Assembly: GCA_046348545.1 (NCBI GenBank)
Contig: JAXMEB010000002.1
Location: 248,001 to 312,000, forward strand
Direction of reading: 5' to 3'
Length of the DNA stretch: 64,000 bases
Source of the DNA: JAXMEB01 sp046348545
Lineage (GTDB): Bacteria > Pseudomonadota > Gammaproteobacteria > Berkiellales > Berkiellaceae
A model generated the notes under the pieces. It was not told the DNA's origin, searched no databases, and saw only the letters and a list, made by a program, of their open reading frames with translations. This document shows, piece after piece, positions 1-9,142 of the stretch. The translations under genes and the position numbers were made by a program. How positions within the stretch are numbered: the stretch's first letter is position 1; each line of letters opens with the position of its first letter.

Positions 1-1
1 G

Positions 2-919
2 GCGAATGAGGATCAGCATGAAGGTGTTCGGTGTAGTGAAGCAATCACTATGGCTTATAATATTGAAACATTATTATGTTCAGAAGCCGTGCAGTCTATC
101 GAAGCGATGAATGTAAAATGGGTCTCGGATAAAACATTAATGCCTCCAGAGGCGATACAAAACATATTTACACCTCATGATAATTATTGGACTTATTTTC
201 ATCGAGCAAATGATCCAAATGAGTATCATCCGTATGGAAAGATAGCTGAAAATGGAGTGAAAGATGGTTATTATCCTTGTTCATTATCAGCATGGAATTA
301 TGCGCAATATCCTTCAGTCGAGCATTTTGTAGAAAAATATCCTTTTTCTTTACCGCTTGATTCAAAGATCGTCTCTTCTTGGGCGATGATGACTTATATG
401 CAAGAAAAAACAGAGCTATGGGAAGACATGGGGCAATTAAGTGTGCCAATTGTCGATTATCCGCTTAGTGTTTTAGAAACCGAAGATATGAAAGATGAAT
501 GGAAAAAATATATCATCAACTTATTTGAGCAGCGGGGGCGGTTGCAATTGAATTTTCGGGATCGCTTTAGAGCGGTAATAAATGATGCTGAAGTCCCTGA
601 TTGTGGTGAGAATCGCGAAGACAATCCGCCTACGCGCTTACGAGCTTCGGATGGACCAGCAACCCCCGAAAATTCAGCTCTGAAGGGTATCAATGGAACA
701 AGAAAAAGGGAGCGATCACTTTCTTGCGACTTGAGTTCTGTCTCTGAGCTACCCAGGCCAATTGAAATGGAATCAGAAGCCGAGAATTGCTTACTTGCTA
801 TCGCCCAGACGGTTTTATATGAAAGAGGGAGTAAATTTGTAAGTCCCACTAAAGCCTCGCAAGCAGTTCAAAGCCCAACAGTCACCAGAACCCCTCTCTG
901 TAAAAAGAAATTGTTTTAG
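2..919 (+). CDS. Hypothetical protein, 5'-truncated by the window edge, with MITE-derived segment
   Basis: The reading frame is open to the left edge of the window, with no stop before the first methionine at 50 and no convincing Shine-Dalgarno there, so the gene probably starts upstream. I recognise no domain. The visible part is soluble and rich in Trp, Tyr and acidic residues. About residues 183-214 (counting from the Met at 50) are encoded by a partial copy of the dispersed MITE described elsewhere, read in the same frame as in two other genes. The protein ends in a Lys-rich KKKLF tail. The next gene is an effector-like kinase, so a role at the host interface is possible but is inference only. 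Confidence 0.55.
   Translation, partial: ANEDQHEGVRCSEAITMAYNIETLLCSEAVQSIEAMNVKWVSDKTLMPPEAIQNIFTPHDNYWTYFHRANDPNEYHPYGKIAENGVKDGYYPCSLSAWNYAQYPSVEHFVEKYPFSLPLDSKIVSSWAMMTYMQEKTELWEDMGQLSVPIVDYPLSVLETEDMKDEWKKYIINLFEQRGRLQLNFRDRFRAVINDAEVPDCGENREDNPPTRLRASDGPATPENSALKGINGTRKRERSLSCDLSSVSELPRPIEMESEAENCLLAIAQTVLYERGSKFVSPTKASQAVQSPTVTRTPLCKKKLF
596..691 (+). repeat. MITE, partial copy (right part, long form), inside a gene
   Basis: This matches the right part of the dispersed MITE, from the GGTGAGAATCGCGAAG core, through the optional 36-bp module (CCGCCTACG...), to the right terminus CCCCGAAAATTCAG...GAAGGGTAT. The left half is decayed; a weak trace (AATTTTCGGG) lies near 551. It is read through in frame by the host gene. 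Confidence 0.8.
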
Positions 920-1018
920 AATCATGCCGTTATAAGCTAGAAAGTAAGCTTTATTTTGAGTGCGCCTTATGGTACACTCTCCCCCCCTGTTGCCTTAAAA
1001 GTAAGTTAATATACTAAA

Positions 1019-2203
1019 ATGATTTCATATACCTCTCAAAATGCTGGACAAAAGAAGCAATATTCAAAAGGCCGGATCCTTGGTGAAGGGGCTATTGGGG
1101 AAGTTTTTGAACTATGTGATGAAGATGGGAATGAAACAAGTTTCGTGTGCAAATCAGTAAAATTAAGAGATGATAGCGGTTTTTCAAAGCGATTCATTTT
1201 AAAAGGGACTATTAATGAGATTAGAATTTTAAAAAAGCTTGGTTTGTTCGAGGGATATTGTCGACAGGGTGAAAACTTTTATGTTGTGATGAGCAAAGTT
1301 GAAGGGGTTACTGAGCAAGTGAGCAGGAACCCAAAGAAAGAATGGTATTCCTATAGAGCTTTAAGGGCCTTACATCGACAAAACATAGCGCATATGGATG
1401 CACATACTGGAAACATTTTGGTTGGCGATCATGAAGCAAAGGTTATTGATTTCAATTTTGCTTCCGAGGGCACCTATTTTAATTGTGGAATAGATAATAT
1501 AGGCTTCTTTATTGAGAGAAATAAATCATTTAAAGATTTAGTCGGTTGGTATATATGCGATACATTACAATATATCTCTGAACATAAATTTGAAACCGCT
1601 AGCAATCTGCTTTTGATGGGTGCGCTGACCCTATCCGGCATTTATGGTATTCCACCGCTTTATGTCACCAACGTTATGATGTGGGAGCTTTTTTGGGTAA
1701 TGGCTAAGGTTCAGATTGCAAAAGAAATAACATCATCAGGTCTGATGTTTTTAGCAAGGGAGCTATCGTTTTGGGTTCTCGAAGATTCCATCTCTGATGC
1801 AGACTGGAAAAAAATTAGCCCTGTTTTGTCTGGTATTTTTGAAACCTTGCAATCTTGTTTTTCAATATATTTCCTCTATTCTGATATTGCGTATGGCACT
1901 ATGAATAATGCTGATGCATTGAAAAACACTATGAATAATTTCAGAGATACTGCTTGGGGTGATTTGTTCTGTCAATCCACAGTCGAAGCCCTGCATCAGG
2001 CTAGTTTGATATATTTGCCGTTGAGACAATTGATCACAACATCATGTGATTATATTGAAAATCAAGTTTTACCTAAATTTGCTCTAAAAGCAGAAGCTGA
2101 TTTGCTATTTAGTTTTTCACCTAAACTTTATGGCACAGCGAAGTCATTTGTCTTTTCACAAAATCCTGAATCAAGAGTGCATCCTAAACCTTCTGTTGTT
2201 TGA
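1019..2203 (+). CDS. Eukaryotic-like protein kinase domain protein with hydrophobic C-terminal region
   Basis: Kinase landmarks appear in order: a glycine loop GEGAIGEV (residues 22-29), the VAIK-type lysine in FVCKSV (K45), a catalytic loop HMDAHTGN (D127, N132) and a metal-binding loop DFN (D144, with N in place of the usual G). The N lobe and catalytic loop therefore look usable. After residue ~190 come several hydrophobic stretches (for example GALTLSGIYGIPPLY and MMWELFWVMAK) that may be membrane helices or a helical domain. The length of 394 aa suggests a kinase domain plus a ~200-aa extension. Such kinases in intracellular Gammaproteobacteria are often secreted effectors; that role is inference. 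Start: ATG at 1019 after a weak purine-rich stretch. An extended -10-like TGGTACACT lies near 970. Confidence 0.75.
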   Translation: MISYTSQNAGQKKQYSKGRILGEGAIGEVFELCDEDGNETSFVCKSVKLRDDSGFSKRFILKGTINEIRILKKLGLFEGYCRQGENFYVVMSKVEGVTEQVSRNPKKEWYSYRALRALHRQNIAHMDAHTGNILVGDHEAKVIDFNFASEGTYFNCGIDNIGFFIERNKSFKDLVGWYICDTLQYISEHKFETASNLLLMGALTLSGIYGIPPLYVTNVMMWELFWVMAKVQIAKEITSSGLMFLARELSFWVLEDSISDADWKKISPVLSGIFETLQSCFSIYFLYSDIAYGTMNNADALKNTMNNFRDTAWGDLFCQSTVEALHQASLIYLPLRQLITTSCDYIENQVLPKFALKAEADLLFSFSPKLYGTAKSFVFSQNPESRVHPKPSVV

Positions 2204-2238
2204 TTCATCAGGCGTTTCGGCACTTAAATTTCTCACTT

Positions 2239-2283
2239 GTCATCCCAGCTTTGCGCACACGTTGTGCGCTTGGTCGGGATGAC
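2239..2283. repeat. REP-like hairpin in the kinase-ettA intergenic region
   Basis: GTCATCCC (2239-2246) pairs with GGGATGAC (2276-2283), and GCGCAC pairs with GTGCGC inside. It lies between convergent genes and could act as a weak bidirectional terminator, but no T-tract follows. The outer arms resemble those of the R2 repeats. Confidence 0.5.
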
Positions 2284-2328
2284 AGAAAGTAGAAAGTCAC
2301 CAGTCGCAGTTAGTCAGCAACGACCGTT

Positions 2329-4011
2329 TTAGCTCACTTCTTCTAGGCGTTTGTATTTAATACGATGCGGTTGCGTCGCATCATCCCCTAAACGAGCTGT
2401 TTTATCAGCAGCGTATTCGGTATAACTGCCTTCAAAGAAGGTGACTTGACTATCGCCTTCGAACGCAAGGATATGCGTCGCAATCCGATCCAAGAACCAT
2501 CTATCATGCGATATCACCAGGACACAACCTGGGAAGACCAGCAAGGCATCTTCAAGTGCGCGGAGTGTTTCAACGTCCAAATCGTTGGTTGGCTCATCTA
2601 AGAGAAGAACGTTACCGCCACTGCGAAGCAGTTTCGCTAAATGAAGTCGATTGCGTTCACCGCCGGATAAATTACCCACGAATTTTTGTTGATCAGCGCC
2701 TTTAAAATTAAAACGACCAACATAAGCACGTGAAGGCATCGTGAATTGTCCCACGGTGATCATGTCGAGTCCTTCTGAAATTTCTTCCCAAACCGTCTTG
2801 TCGTTATTGAGTGCATCACGAGATTGATCAACATAAGCCATCTGCACAGAATCACCAACGGCAATGCTACCTTTGTCGGGCTGTTCGTTTCCGGTCAGCA
2901 TTTTGAAGAAAGTTGATTTGCCCGCACCGTTTGGTCCAATAATGCCGACGATCGCTCCACGTGGAATTTTGCAATTCAGATCGTCAATGAGTAATTTATC
3001 TCCCATTGATTTGGTCACGTGATTGATCTCAAACACGGTTTCACCCAAACGTTCTCCTGGTGGAATGTAGAGTTCTTGGGTTTCATTTCGTTTTTGAAAC
3101 TCTTTTGCGCTCAGCTCTTCAAAATTTGCAAGCCGCGCTTTGTTTTTCTTACGTCGACCTTTGGGATTAGTACGGACCCACTCCAGCTCTTCTTTCATCG
3201 CTCGTAAATGGGCAGCTTCTGCGCGTTTTTCTTGCTCTAGGCGCTTTTCTTTCTGTTCGAGCCAGTTAGTGTAGTTGCCTTCGTAGGGGATACCATGGCC
3301 TCTATCTAATTCTAAGATCCAACCTGCGACGTTATCTAAGAAGTAGCGATCATGGGTCACAGCGATAACGGTGCCAGGAAAGTCCTGTAAAAAACGCTCT
3401 AACCAAGCCACACTTTCTGCGTCTAAATGGTTCGTGGGTTCGTCCAGGAGTAGAACATCAGGTTGAGAGAGTAGAAGTTTACATAAAGCGACACGACGTT
3501 TTTCTCCCCCTGATAGCGTTGTGACGTCAGCATTCCAAGGTGGTAATCGCAGTGCATCCGCAGCGATATCGAGTTTACGGTCAATATCCCATGCGCCGAC
3601 TGCATCGATGGCATCTTGCAATTTCCCTTGCTTCTCAAGGAGGGCTTGCATCTCATCGTCTGACATGGGTTCTGCAAATTTGGCACTAATATCGTCAAAT
3701 TCTCGTAACATGTCTTTGATTTCTTTCACAGCCTCTTCAACATTACCCCGAACGTCCTTTTCAGGATCGAGGCGAGGCTCTTGAGGTAGGTAGCCAAAGC
3801 GAAGGTTCTTTTGATATGTTATTTCACCAACATAATCCTTGTCTTCACCCGCAATGATGCGTAGAAGGGTCGATTTACCCGCACCATTGAGACCTAGAAC
3901 GCCGATTTTAGCGCCGTAGAAAAAAGAGAGATAAATGTCTCCAAGAATTTCTTTTTTGGGGGGAACGATTTTGCCCACACCAATCATGGAGAAGATGGTT
4001 TTGTTGCTCAT
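2329..4011 (-). CDS. ettA: Energy-dependent translational throttle protein EttA (ABC-F ATPase)
   Basis: Cytoplasmic ABC-F ATPase that binds the ribosomal E site and couples translation initiation to energy state. It has two nucleotide-binding domains: Walker A GLNGAGKST near residue 42 with signature LSGGEKRR, and GPNGAGKST near residue 361 with signature LSGGERNR. Both carry LLLDEPTN Walker B motifs. A charged linker (EKRLEQEKRAEAA region) lies between them and an arm insertion sits in the first domain. The 560-aa length fits EttA (about 555 aa) rather than the longer Uup or YheS. It is a single gene convergent with the kinase-like gene. Confidence 0.95.
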   Translation of the reverse strand: MSNKTIFSMIGVGKIVPPKKEILGDIYLSFFYGAKIGVLGLNGAGKSTLLRIIAGEDKDYVGEITYQKNLRFGYLPQEPRLDPEKDVRGNVEEAVKEIKDMLREFDDISAKFAEPMSDDEMQALLEKQGKLQDAIDAVGAWDIDRKLDIAADALRLPPWNADVTTLSGGEKRRVALCKLLLSQPDVLLLDEPTNHLDAESVAWLERFLQDFPGTVIAVTHDRYFLDNVAGWILELDRGHGIPYEGNYTNWLEQKEKRLEQEKRAEAAHLRAMKEELEWVRTNPKGRRKKNKARLANFEELSAKEFQKRNETQELYIPPGERLGETVFEINHVTKSMGDKLLIDDLNCKIPRGAIVGIIGPNGAGKSTFFKMLTGNEQPDKGSIAVGDSVQMAYVDQSRDALNNDKTVWEEISEGLDMITVGQFTMPSRAYVGRFNFKGADQQKFVGNLSGGERNRLHLAKLLRSGGNVLLLDEPTNDLDVETLRALEDALLVFPGCVLVISHDRWFLDRIATHILAFEGDSQVTFFEGSYTEYAADKTARLGDDATQPHRIKYKRLEEVS

Positions 4012-4150
4012 AACCGATAGATCCTCAAGCCAAAAGATGCGCTAACGCTACAGGAATGTGCTTAGGTTTGCAATCAAGGTGCTTGTCACCCCGTGCTTGA
4101 CACGGAGTCTAGCAGCCTAAAAGGCTGGAAAGGCGCATTATGCGCCTTTT

Positions 4151-4176
4151 GGATTCCCGTTTGCACGGGAATGACG
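4151..4176. repeat. Solo REP-like palindrome
   Basis: GGATTCCCG pairs with CGGGAATGACG around a short loop. The same palindrome, with a slightly different loop, forms the inverted repeats around the broken GIY-YIG gene at 39.5-40.0 kb. A second small hairpin (AAGGCGCATTATGCGCCTTT) lies just upstream at about 4130-4150. Confidence 0.6.
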
Positions 4177-4258
4177 GAGAATAGTTGGTATCTAAGTCGT
4201 TTCGGCTGGGTTACAATAAGCCCCATTCTTGATAGTCCGACAACTTTAAGGAGCGTGC

Positions 4259-5524
4259 ATGTTCAGTCAGGATATGTCTATCGAAACCTTTGATTCCGAA
4301 CTTTTCCAAGCTATCGAACAAGAGAAAAAGCGACAAGAAGATCACATTGAACTCATCGCTTCTGAAAACTATGCAAGTCCACGGGTTTTAGAGGCGCAAG
4401 GAAGTGTATTAACTAACAAATATGCTGAAGGTTACCCGGGTAAGCGGTACTATGGGGGCTGTGAGTATGTTGATATCGCTGAACAGTTAGCCATTGATCG
4501 AGCGAAACAGCTTTTTAAAGCAGATTATGTGAATGTCCAACCTCACTCTGGATCGCAAGCGAATGCGGCCGTGTATTTGGCTTTGATGGAAGCGGGTGAC
4601 ACATTCCTGGGGATGAGCTTAGCGCATGGAGGCCATTTAACCCATGGTGCGAAAGTAAATTTCTCAGGGAAAATTTTCAACTGTCATCAGTATGGCATTA
4701 AGCCAGATACGGGTGAGCTAGATTATGAGCAAGTCGAAGCATTGGCCTTAGAGCATAAACCCAAAATGATTGTTGCTGGATTTTCTGCGTACTCAGGCAT
4801 TGTTGATTGGGCTAGATTTCGTCGCATTGCGGATCAAGTTGGTGCTTATTTGGTCGTGGATATGGCGCATGTCGCAGGTCTTGTTGCAGCGGGTGTTTAT
4901 CCCTCGCCTGTTCAGATCGCAGATGTAACCACAACGACAACGCATAAAACATTGCGAGGACCACGCGGCGGTTTGATTTTGGCAAAAAGCAATCCTGAAA
5001 TTGAGAAGAAACTGAATTCATTGGTGTTCCCTGGTACACAAGGTGGTCCCTTGATGCATGTGATTGCCGCTAAAGCCGTCGCTTTGAAAGAAGCGTTGAG
5101 CCCTGAATTTGTAACTTACCAAAAACAGGTGGTTGCCAATGCGAAAATGTTAGCAGAGCGTTTGAGTCAGAAAGGATTTAAAATTGTATCAGGTGGTACT
5201 GAAAATCATCTTTTCCTGATGGATTTGATTGATAAACCTTATACCGGTAAAGACGCAGATGAAGCATTGGGGCATGCGAATATCACGGTGAATCGCAATG
5301 CGGTGCCCAACGATCCACGTTCACCTTTCGTGACCAGTGGTCTTCGAATTGGCACACCAGCCATGACCACGCGTGGCTTTAAAGCAGCTGAAGTAGAGCT
5401 GTTGGCGAACTGGATTGCCAGGGTGTTGGATGATATTCAAAATCCAGCGGTTCAAAGGCAAGTTCGAGAAGAAGTGTTAGCGCTTTGCAAGCGTTTTCCC
5501 GTTTATGGTCCGCCGAAACATTAA
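4259..5524 (+). CDS. glyA: Serine hydroxymethyltransferase
   Basis: PLP enzyme interconverting serine and glycine while producing 5,10-methylene-tetrahydrofolate. Family signatures include HIELIASENY near the N-terminus, YPGKRYYGGCEYVD, HAGGHLTHG-type substrate residues (HGGHLTHG here), and the PLP-lysine motif TTTTHKTLRGPRGG. The 421-aa length is usual. The start is fixed by AAGGAG at 4248-4253, five bases before the ATG. It heads a co-directional run glyA-nrdR-ribD-ribB-ribH-nusB with gaps of under 20 bp or overlaps. Confidence 0.97.
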   Translation: MFSQDMSIETFDSELFQAIEQEKKRQEDHIELIASENYASPRVLEAQGSVLTNKYAEGYPGKRYYGGCEYVDIAEQLAIDRAKQLFKADYVNVQPHSGSQANAAVYLALMEAGDTFLGMSLAHGGHLTHGAKVNFSGKIFNCHQYGIKPDTGELDYEQVEALALEHKPKMIVAGFSAYSGIVDWARFRRIADQVGAYLVVDMAHVAGLVAAGVYPSPVQIADVTTTTTHKTLRGPRGGLILAKSNPEIEKKLNSLVFPGTQGGPLMHVIAAKAVALKEALSPEFVTYQKQVVANAKMLAERLSQKGFKIVSGGTENHLFLMDLIDKPYTGKDADEALGHANITVNRNAVPNDPRSPFVTSGLRIGTPAMTTRGFKAAEVELLANWIARVLDDIQNPAVQRQVREEVLALCKRFPVYGPPKH

Positions 5525-5542
5525 TCTAGGATGAGGTAAGGC

Positions 5543-6010
5543 ATGCGTTGTCCATTTTGTGGTTACCAAGAAACCAAAGTGACTGACTCACGATTGGTTG
5601 GGGAAGGTGATCAAATTCGGCGTCGTCGTGAGTGTCTTAAATGTGAAGAGCGCTACACGACTTTTGAAAGTGCTGAACTTACGATGCCACGCATTGTGAA
5701 GCGAGATGCATCGCGAGAGGCTTTCGACGACGAGAAGCTACGAGACGGTCTTCAGAAAGCCTTACAAAAGAGACCTGTGAGCTCAGAGGAGATTGAAGCA
5801 GCTATTCATCGATTGAAGCGAAAATTGCGAGCTTCAGGCGAACGAGAAATTCTGTCTCAAACGTTGGGTGAGTGGGTCATGGTAGAGCTACGTCAACTCG
5901 ATGATGTCGCTTATGTTCGATTTGCATCAGTCTACAGGCAATTTCAAGATATTAATGCTTTTGAAGAAGAAATTGAAATGCTGAGAAAGCAACCCGAAGA
6001 TCATGTTTAA
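5543..6010 (+). CDS. nrdR: Transcriptional repressor NrdR
   Basis: Zinc-ribbon plus ATP-cone repressor of ribonucleotide reductase genes. The N-terminal zinc ribbon is visible as MRCPFCGYQ...RRRRECLKCEERYTTFE (two Cys pairs), followed by an ATP-cone with the motif VKRDASREAFDDEKL. The 155-aa length is typical. It lies 18 bp after glyA, and its stop overlaps the ribD start by 8 bp, the usual gammaproteobacterial arrangement. Confidence 0.96.
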   Translation: MRCPFCGYQETKVTDSRLVGEGDQIRRRRECLKCEERYTTFESAELTMPRIVKRDASREAFDDEKLRDGLQKALQKRPVSSEEIEAAIHRLKRKLRASGEREILSQTLGEWVMVELRQLDDVAYVRFASVYRQFQDINAFEEEIEMLRKQPEDHV

Positions 6011-7055
6011 CGAAGTGGACAATGCCTTCATGTCGCGTGCGCTAGCATTGGCAGCGCGCGGCCGTTATACCGCGCGCCCTAACCCGATGGTAGGGGCTGT
6101 CCTGGTGAAAGCGGGTCATTCGATTGGAGAAGGTTACCATGCAGCCTGTGGGCAAGCGCATGCAGAAGTGATGGCGCTTCAGCAGGCGGAAGTCCAACCA
6201 CGAGGCGCTGTGTGTTACGTCACGCTGGAGCCTTGTGCGCACCACGGACGTACGCCTCCCTGTGTCGAGGCTTTGATAAAAGCTGGTGTTGCGCGCGTGG
6301 TTGTTGCTATGCTCGATCCGAATCCATTAGTTGCCGGTAAAGGCGTTGAAGCATTACGAGCCCACGGAATCGAAGTCGATGTTGGGCTTTTAGCAGATGA
6401 CGCCATGGCATTAAATGCGGGCTACGTGTTGCGTCATACGCGTCATCGTCCATTAGTAATGGCTAAGATTGCAATGAGCTTAGATGGTCGAACAGCAATG
6501 GCATCTGGGGAAAGTCAGTGGATCACCAGTCCAGCGTCAAGAGAGCGTGTACAAGAATTGAGAGCAGAAAGTGGTGCAATTCTCACCAGTATCAATACCG
6601 TTTTAGCAGATAATCCTCGTTTGACGGTTCGGAGTGAATCAGTCTTCAGAGCATGTCCTCAAGGCACTGCTTTTCATCAGCCCAAGCGTGTTTTGTTGGA
6701 CAGACAAGGACGCGCGTCGAAAACTGCAGCGATATTTTCAGAAGAAGCTCCGACTTGGCATGTAACAGGCCAGCAAGATTTGGCTGCAATATTAGATGAA
6801 TTAGCAGTCTCAGAAGTGAATCAAGTTTTAATCGAAGCGGGGCCTCAATTGGTTGGTGCTTTTTTGGCAGGAGGGCTTGTAGATGAGTTATTATTGTTCT
6901 ATGCCCCTAAATTGCTGGGGCATGAGGGCAAACCAATGGCGATATTCCCTCAGATCGAAACTTTAGACCAACACCTACCATTGAACGTGAAATCCATTGA
7001 ACAGGTTGGGCCTGATATCTACATAAGAGCGAGTGTGCACTATGGCAGTAAATAG
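6003..7055 (+). CDS. ribD: Bifunctional riboflavin deaminase/reductase RibD
   Basis: Catalyses the second and third steps of riboflavin synthesis: deamination of the pyrimidine, then reduction of the ribose side chain. The N-terminal deaminase has the zinc motifs HAEVMAL and PCAHHGRTPPC. The C-terminal reductase begins near AKIAMSLDGRTAM. The 350-aa length is slightly short of the family norm but complete. The ATG at 6003 overlaps nrdR; a second ATG at 6030 is possible. Confidence 0.95.
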   Translation: MFNEVDNAFMSRALALAARGRYTARPNPMVGAVLVKAGHSIGEGYHAACGQAHAEVMALQQAEVQPRGAVCYVTLEPCAHHGRTPPCVEALIKAGVARVVVAMLDPNPLVAGKGVEALRAHGIEVDVGLLADDAMALNAGYVLRHTRHRPLVMAKIAMSLDGRTAMASGESQWITSPASRERVQELRAESGAILTSINTVLADNPRLTVRSESVFRACPQGTAFHQPKRVLLDRQGRASKTAAIFSEEAPTWHVTGQQDLAAILDELAVSEVNQVLIEAGPQLVGAFLAGGLVDELLLFYAPKLLGHEGKPMAIFPQIETLDQHLPLNVKSIEQVGPDIYIRASVHYGSK

Positions 7056-8190
7056 TATTCCTGAGATCATTGAAGCTATCCGTCAAGGTGAAATGGTTGT
7101 GATGATGGATGATGAAGATCGTGAAAATGAAGGCGACATTATTGTTGCCGCTGAAAAGATTACGCCTCAACACATCAATTTCATGATTCAGCACGCGAGA
7201 GGACTGGTTTGTTTGCCCATGACACGTGAAAAATGCCAAGCGCTCAATTTGCCATTGATGGTGAGACAAAATGGCACGAAGTATGGGACACAATTTACGG
7301 TTTCGATTGAAGCAGCGGAGGGTGTGACGACGGGAATATCAGCGCATGATCGTGCTACAACGATTGCGACAGCTGCCTCTCCCCATGCTAAACCATCGGA
7401 CATTGTACAGCCAGGGCATATTTTTCCGATTATGGCGGAGCCTGGCGGTGTGTTATCTCGTGCAGGACATACGGAAGCAAGTTGTGACCTTGCCAGATTA
7501 GCTGGATTAGAGCCAATAGGCGTGCTGGCTGAAATTTTGAATGGCGACGGTACTATGGCAAGACGTGATCAATTGTATGAGTTTGCACGTCTTCATCAAT
7601 TAAAAATTGGGACCGTTGCAGATTTAATTCGGTATCGACTAGAGCGTGAAGCAACGGTTGAAAAGGTTGCCGAAAAAATGTTAGAGACACGCTTTGGCCC
7701 TTTTACATTACATGTTTTTGAGGATTTGATTGAGCGTCAAACACATTTGGCACTGGTTTGTGGGACGCCATCTGAAGCGCCTGCGCCCATTCGAGTTCAT
7801 GTCCGCGATCAGATTTTAGATTTACCCGGTATCGAAGGCGCTCAGCATGAAACGGGTCGTTGGCCCTTAGAAGAAGCATTAGCTTATATCGCTAAGCGGA
7901 AGCGAGGAGCGGTTTTGATGTTGGCTCATCAAGAAAGCTCGAAACGATTGGTTGAGCGATTAAGTGCAGTTACTTTAAAAAAAGTGCAACCGAGCAAAGC
8001 CGGGCATGTGAGTGAAGATTGGCGTTTGATTGGGCAAGGGTCCCAAATCTTGAACCAACTGGGTTATGGTAGATTGGAAATATTAAGTGCGGAAAAGAAA
8101 TTATTGGGTTTAAGCGCGTTCAATTTACAGGTAGAATGCTACCTGCCTTTTAATCATGACTTGGGGAATTGCAATGATGAGACAGCTTGA
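7042..8190 (+). CDS. ribB: 3,4-dihydroxy-2-butanone 4-phosphate synthase with degenerate GTP cyclohydrolase II-like domain
   Basis: The N-terminal domain (about residues 1-200) is a clear DHBP synthase, with the acidic motif DDEDRENEGD and the substrate motif AGHTEAS. The C-terminal half has the RibA fold position but lacks the Cys-rich zinc motif and the LRCDCG-type segment of an active GTP cyclohydrolase II, so only the RibB activity is likely. I start at ATG 7042, in frame with the GTG at 7033; it overlaps ribD by 14 bp. No riboflavin synthase gene (ribE/ribC) lies between ribD and ribB, where it is often found. Confidence 0.9.
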   Translation: MAVNSIPEIIEAIRQGEMVVMMDDEDRENEGDIIVAAEKITPQHINFMIQHARGLVCLPMTREKCQALNLPLMVRQNGTKYGTQFTVSIEAAEGVTTGISAHDRATTIATAASPHAKPSDIVQPGHIFPIMAEPGGVLSRAGHTEASCDLARLAGLEPIGVLAEILNGDGTMARRDQLYEFARLHQLKIGTVADLIRYRLEREATVEKVAEKMLETRFGPFTLHVFEDLIERQTHLALVCGTPSEAPAPIRVHVRDQILDLPGIEGAQHETGRWPLEEALAYIAKRKRGAVLMLAHQESSKRLVERLSAVTLKKVQPSKAGHVSEDWRLIGQGSQILNQLGYGRLEILSAEKKLLGLSAFNLQVECYLPFNHDLGNCNDETA

Positions 8191-8200
8191 AGGAGATTTT

Positions 8201-8644
8201 ATGCCTTTTAAGGGAACTATTGCGATTGTTGCCTCGAGGTTTAATGATTTTATTGTTGAGCAATTGATTAAAGGTGCAACTGCAACTTGTTTGAAGCAAG
8301 GTTTAAGTGAATCCCAAATCGAAATCATCTCAGTGCCGGGTGCTTTTGAGCTCCCCTATGCTTGTAAACAAGTCGCTAAGACGGGGCGCTACAAGGGTAT
8401 TATTGCATTGGGTGCTGTCATTCGTGGTGGTACACCGCATTTTGATTATGTCGCTTCTGAGAGCGCAAAAGGGATTGCAAAAGTCTCTGTTGAAATGGAT
8501 ATCCCGATTTCTTATGGTGTTTTAACGTGTGATACGGTCGAGCAGGCCATTGAGCGCGCAGGTACCAAAGCGGGTAATAAAGGTGCCGATGCGGCGCTTT
8601 CTACCATTGAGATGATCAACCTAACGGCGAAAATCCATGACTAA
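8201..8644 (+). CDS. ribH: 6,7-dimethyl-8-ribityllumazine synthase
   Basis: Makes lumazine from the RibB product and the RibD-derived pyrimidine. The family motif SRFNDFI near the N-terminus, the loop VPGAFELPYA, GAVIRGGTPHFDYV and the C-terminal RAGTKAGNKGADAA are all present. I place the start at ATG 8201 because AAGGAG at 8190-8195 sits five bases upstream, immediately after the ribB stop; upstream in-frame ATGs at 8174 and 8177 would add nine or eight residues. Confidence 0.94.
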   Translation: MPFKGTIAIVASRFNDFIVEQLIKGATATCLKQGLSESQIEIISVPGAFELPYACKQVAKTGRYKGIIALGAVIRGGTPHFDYVASESAKGIAKVSVEMDIPISYGVLTCDTVEQAIERAGTKAGNKGADAALSTIEMINLTAKIHD

Positions 8645-9092
8645 ACCTTTCAAGCTAATGAATCCACGTCAAAAAGCTAGACGCCTTGCCGTCCAAGTTC
8701 TATATGCTTGGGAATTGTCTGGCAATGCAATTCGCTCTGTGCTGGAAGATGTGGTGTTGACGACATTGGCGGAAGAGGATTTCGATGCGCCCTTTCATCA
8801 AGGGTATGACGAAGTGTATCTTGCTCAAGTTTTAGAAGAATTACCTAAAATAGTGGGCGATCTCGATCAAACCATATCACCTTTTTTATCTAGAAAAATC
8901 AACGAAGTCAATCCAATCGAGCTCAGTATATTGCGTCTCGCTTTTTTTGAATTAAAAATGCGCCCTGACGTCCCGCATAAAGTGGTCATCAATGAGGCTA
9001 TTGATATTGCAAAGGAGTTTGGGGCAGAGCAAAGCCACAAATTTATCAATGGCGTATTGGATAAAGCCTGGCAGACCGTTAGGCTCGTTTAA
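8637..9092 (+). CDS. nusB: Transcription antitermination factor NusB
   Basis: RNA-binding helical protein of the rRNA antitermination complex. Typical segments are RQKARRLAVQVLYAWELSG at the N-terminus, the central ELSILRLAFFELK and the C-terminal VVINEAIDIAKEFG...FINGVLDK. The start overlaps the end of ribH by 8 bp, so translation is probably coupled. This is the last gene of the glyA-rib run, and a new promoter follows at 9143. Confidence 0.95.
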   Translation: MTKPFKLMNPRQKARRLAVQVLYAWELSGNAIRSVLEDVVLTTLAEEDFDAPFHQGYDEVYLAQVLEELPKIVGDLDQTISPFLSRKINEVNPIELSILRLAFFELKMRPDVPHKVVINEAIDIAKEFGAEQSHKFINGVLDKAWQTVRLV

Positions 9093-9142
9093 TCAGCAAA
9101 CAGATACTTAGTCAAATAAATATATCCACTCGTCTTTTAGTC

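Noticed and set aside
4093..4293. 66-aa open frame upstream of glyA
   Set aside because: It runs through REP-like palindromes and into the glyA start; no ribosome site and no protein-like composition.
5543..6060. FMN riboswitch before the rib genes
   Set aside because: There is almost no untranslated space; nrdR overlaps ribD and no RFN-like fold could fit.
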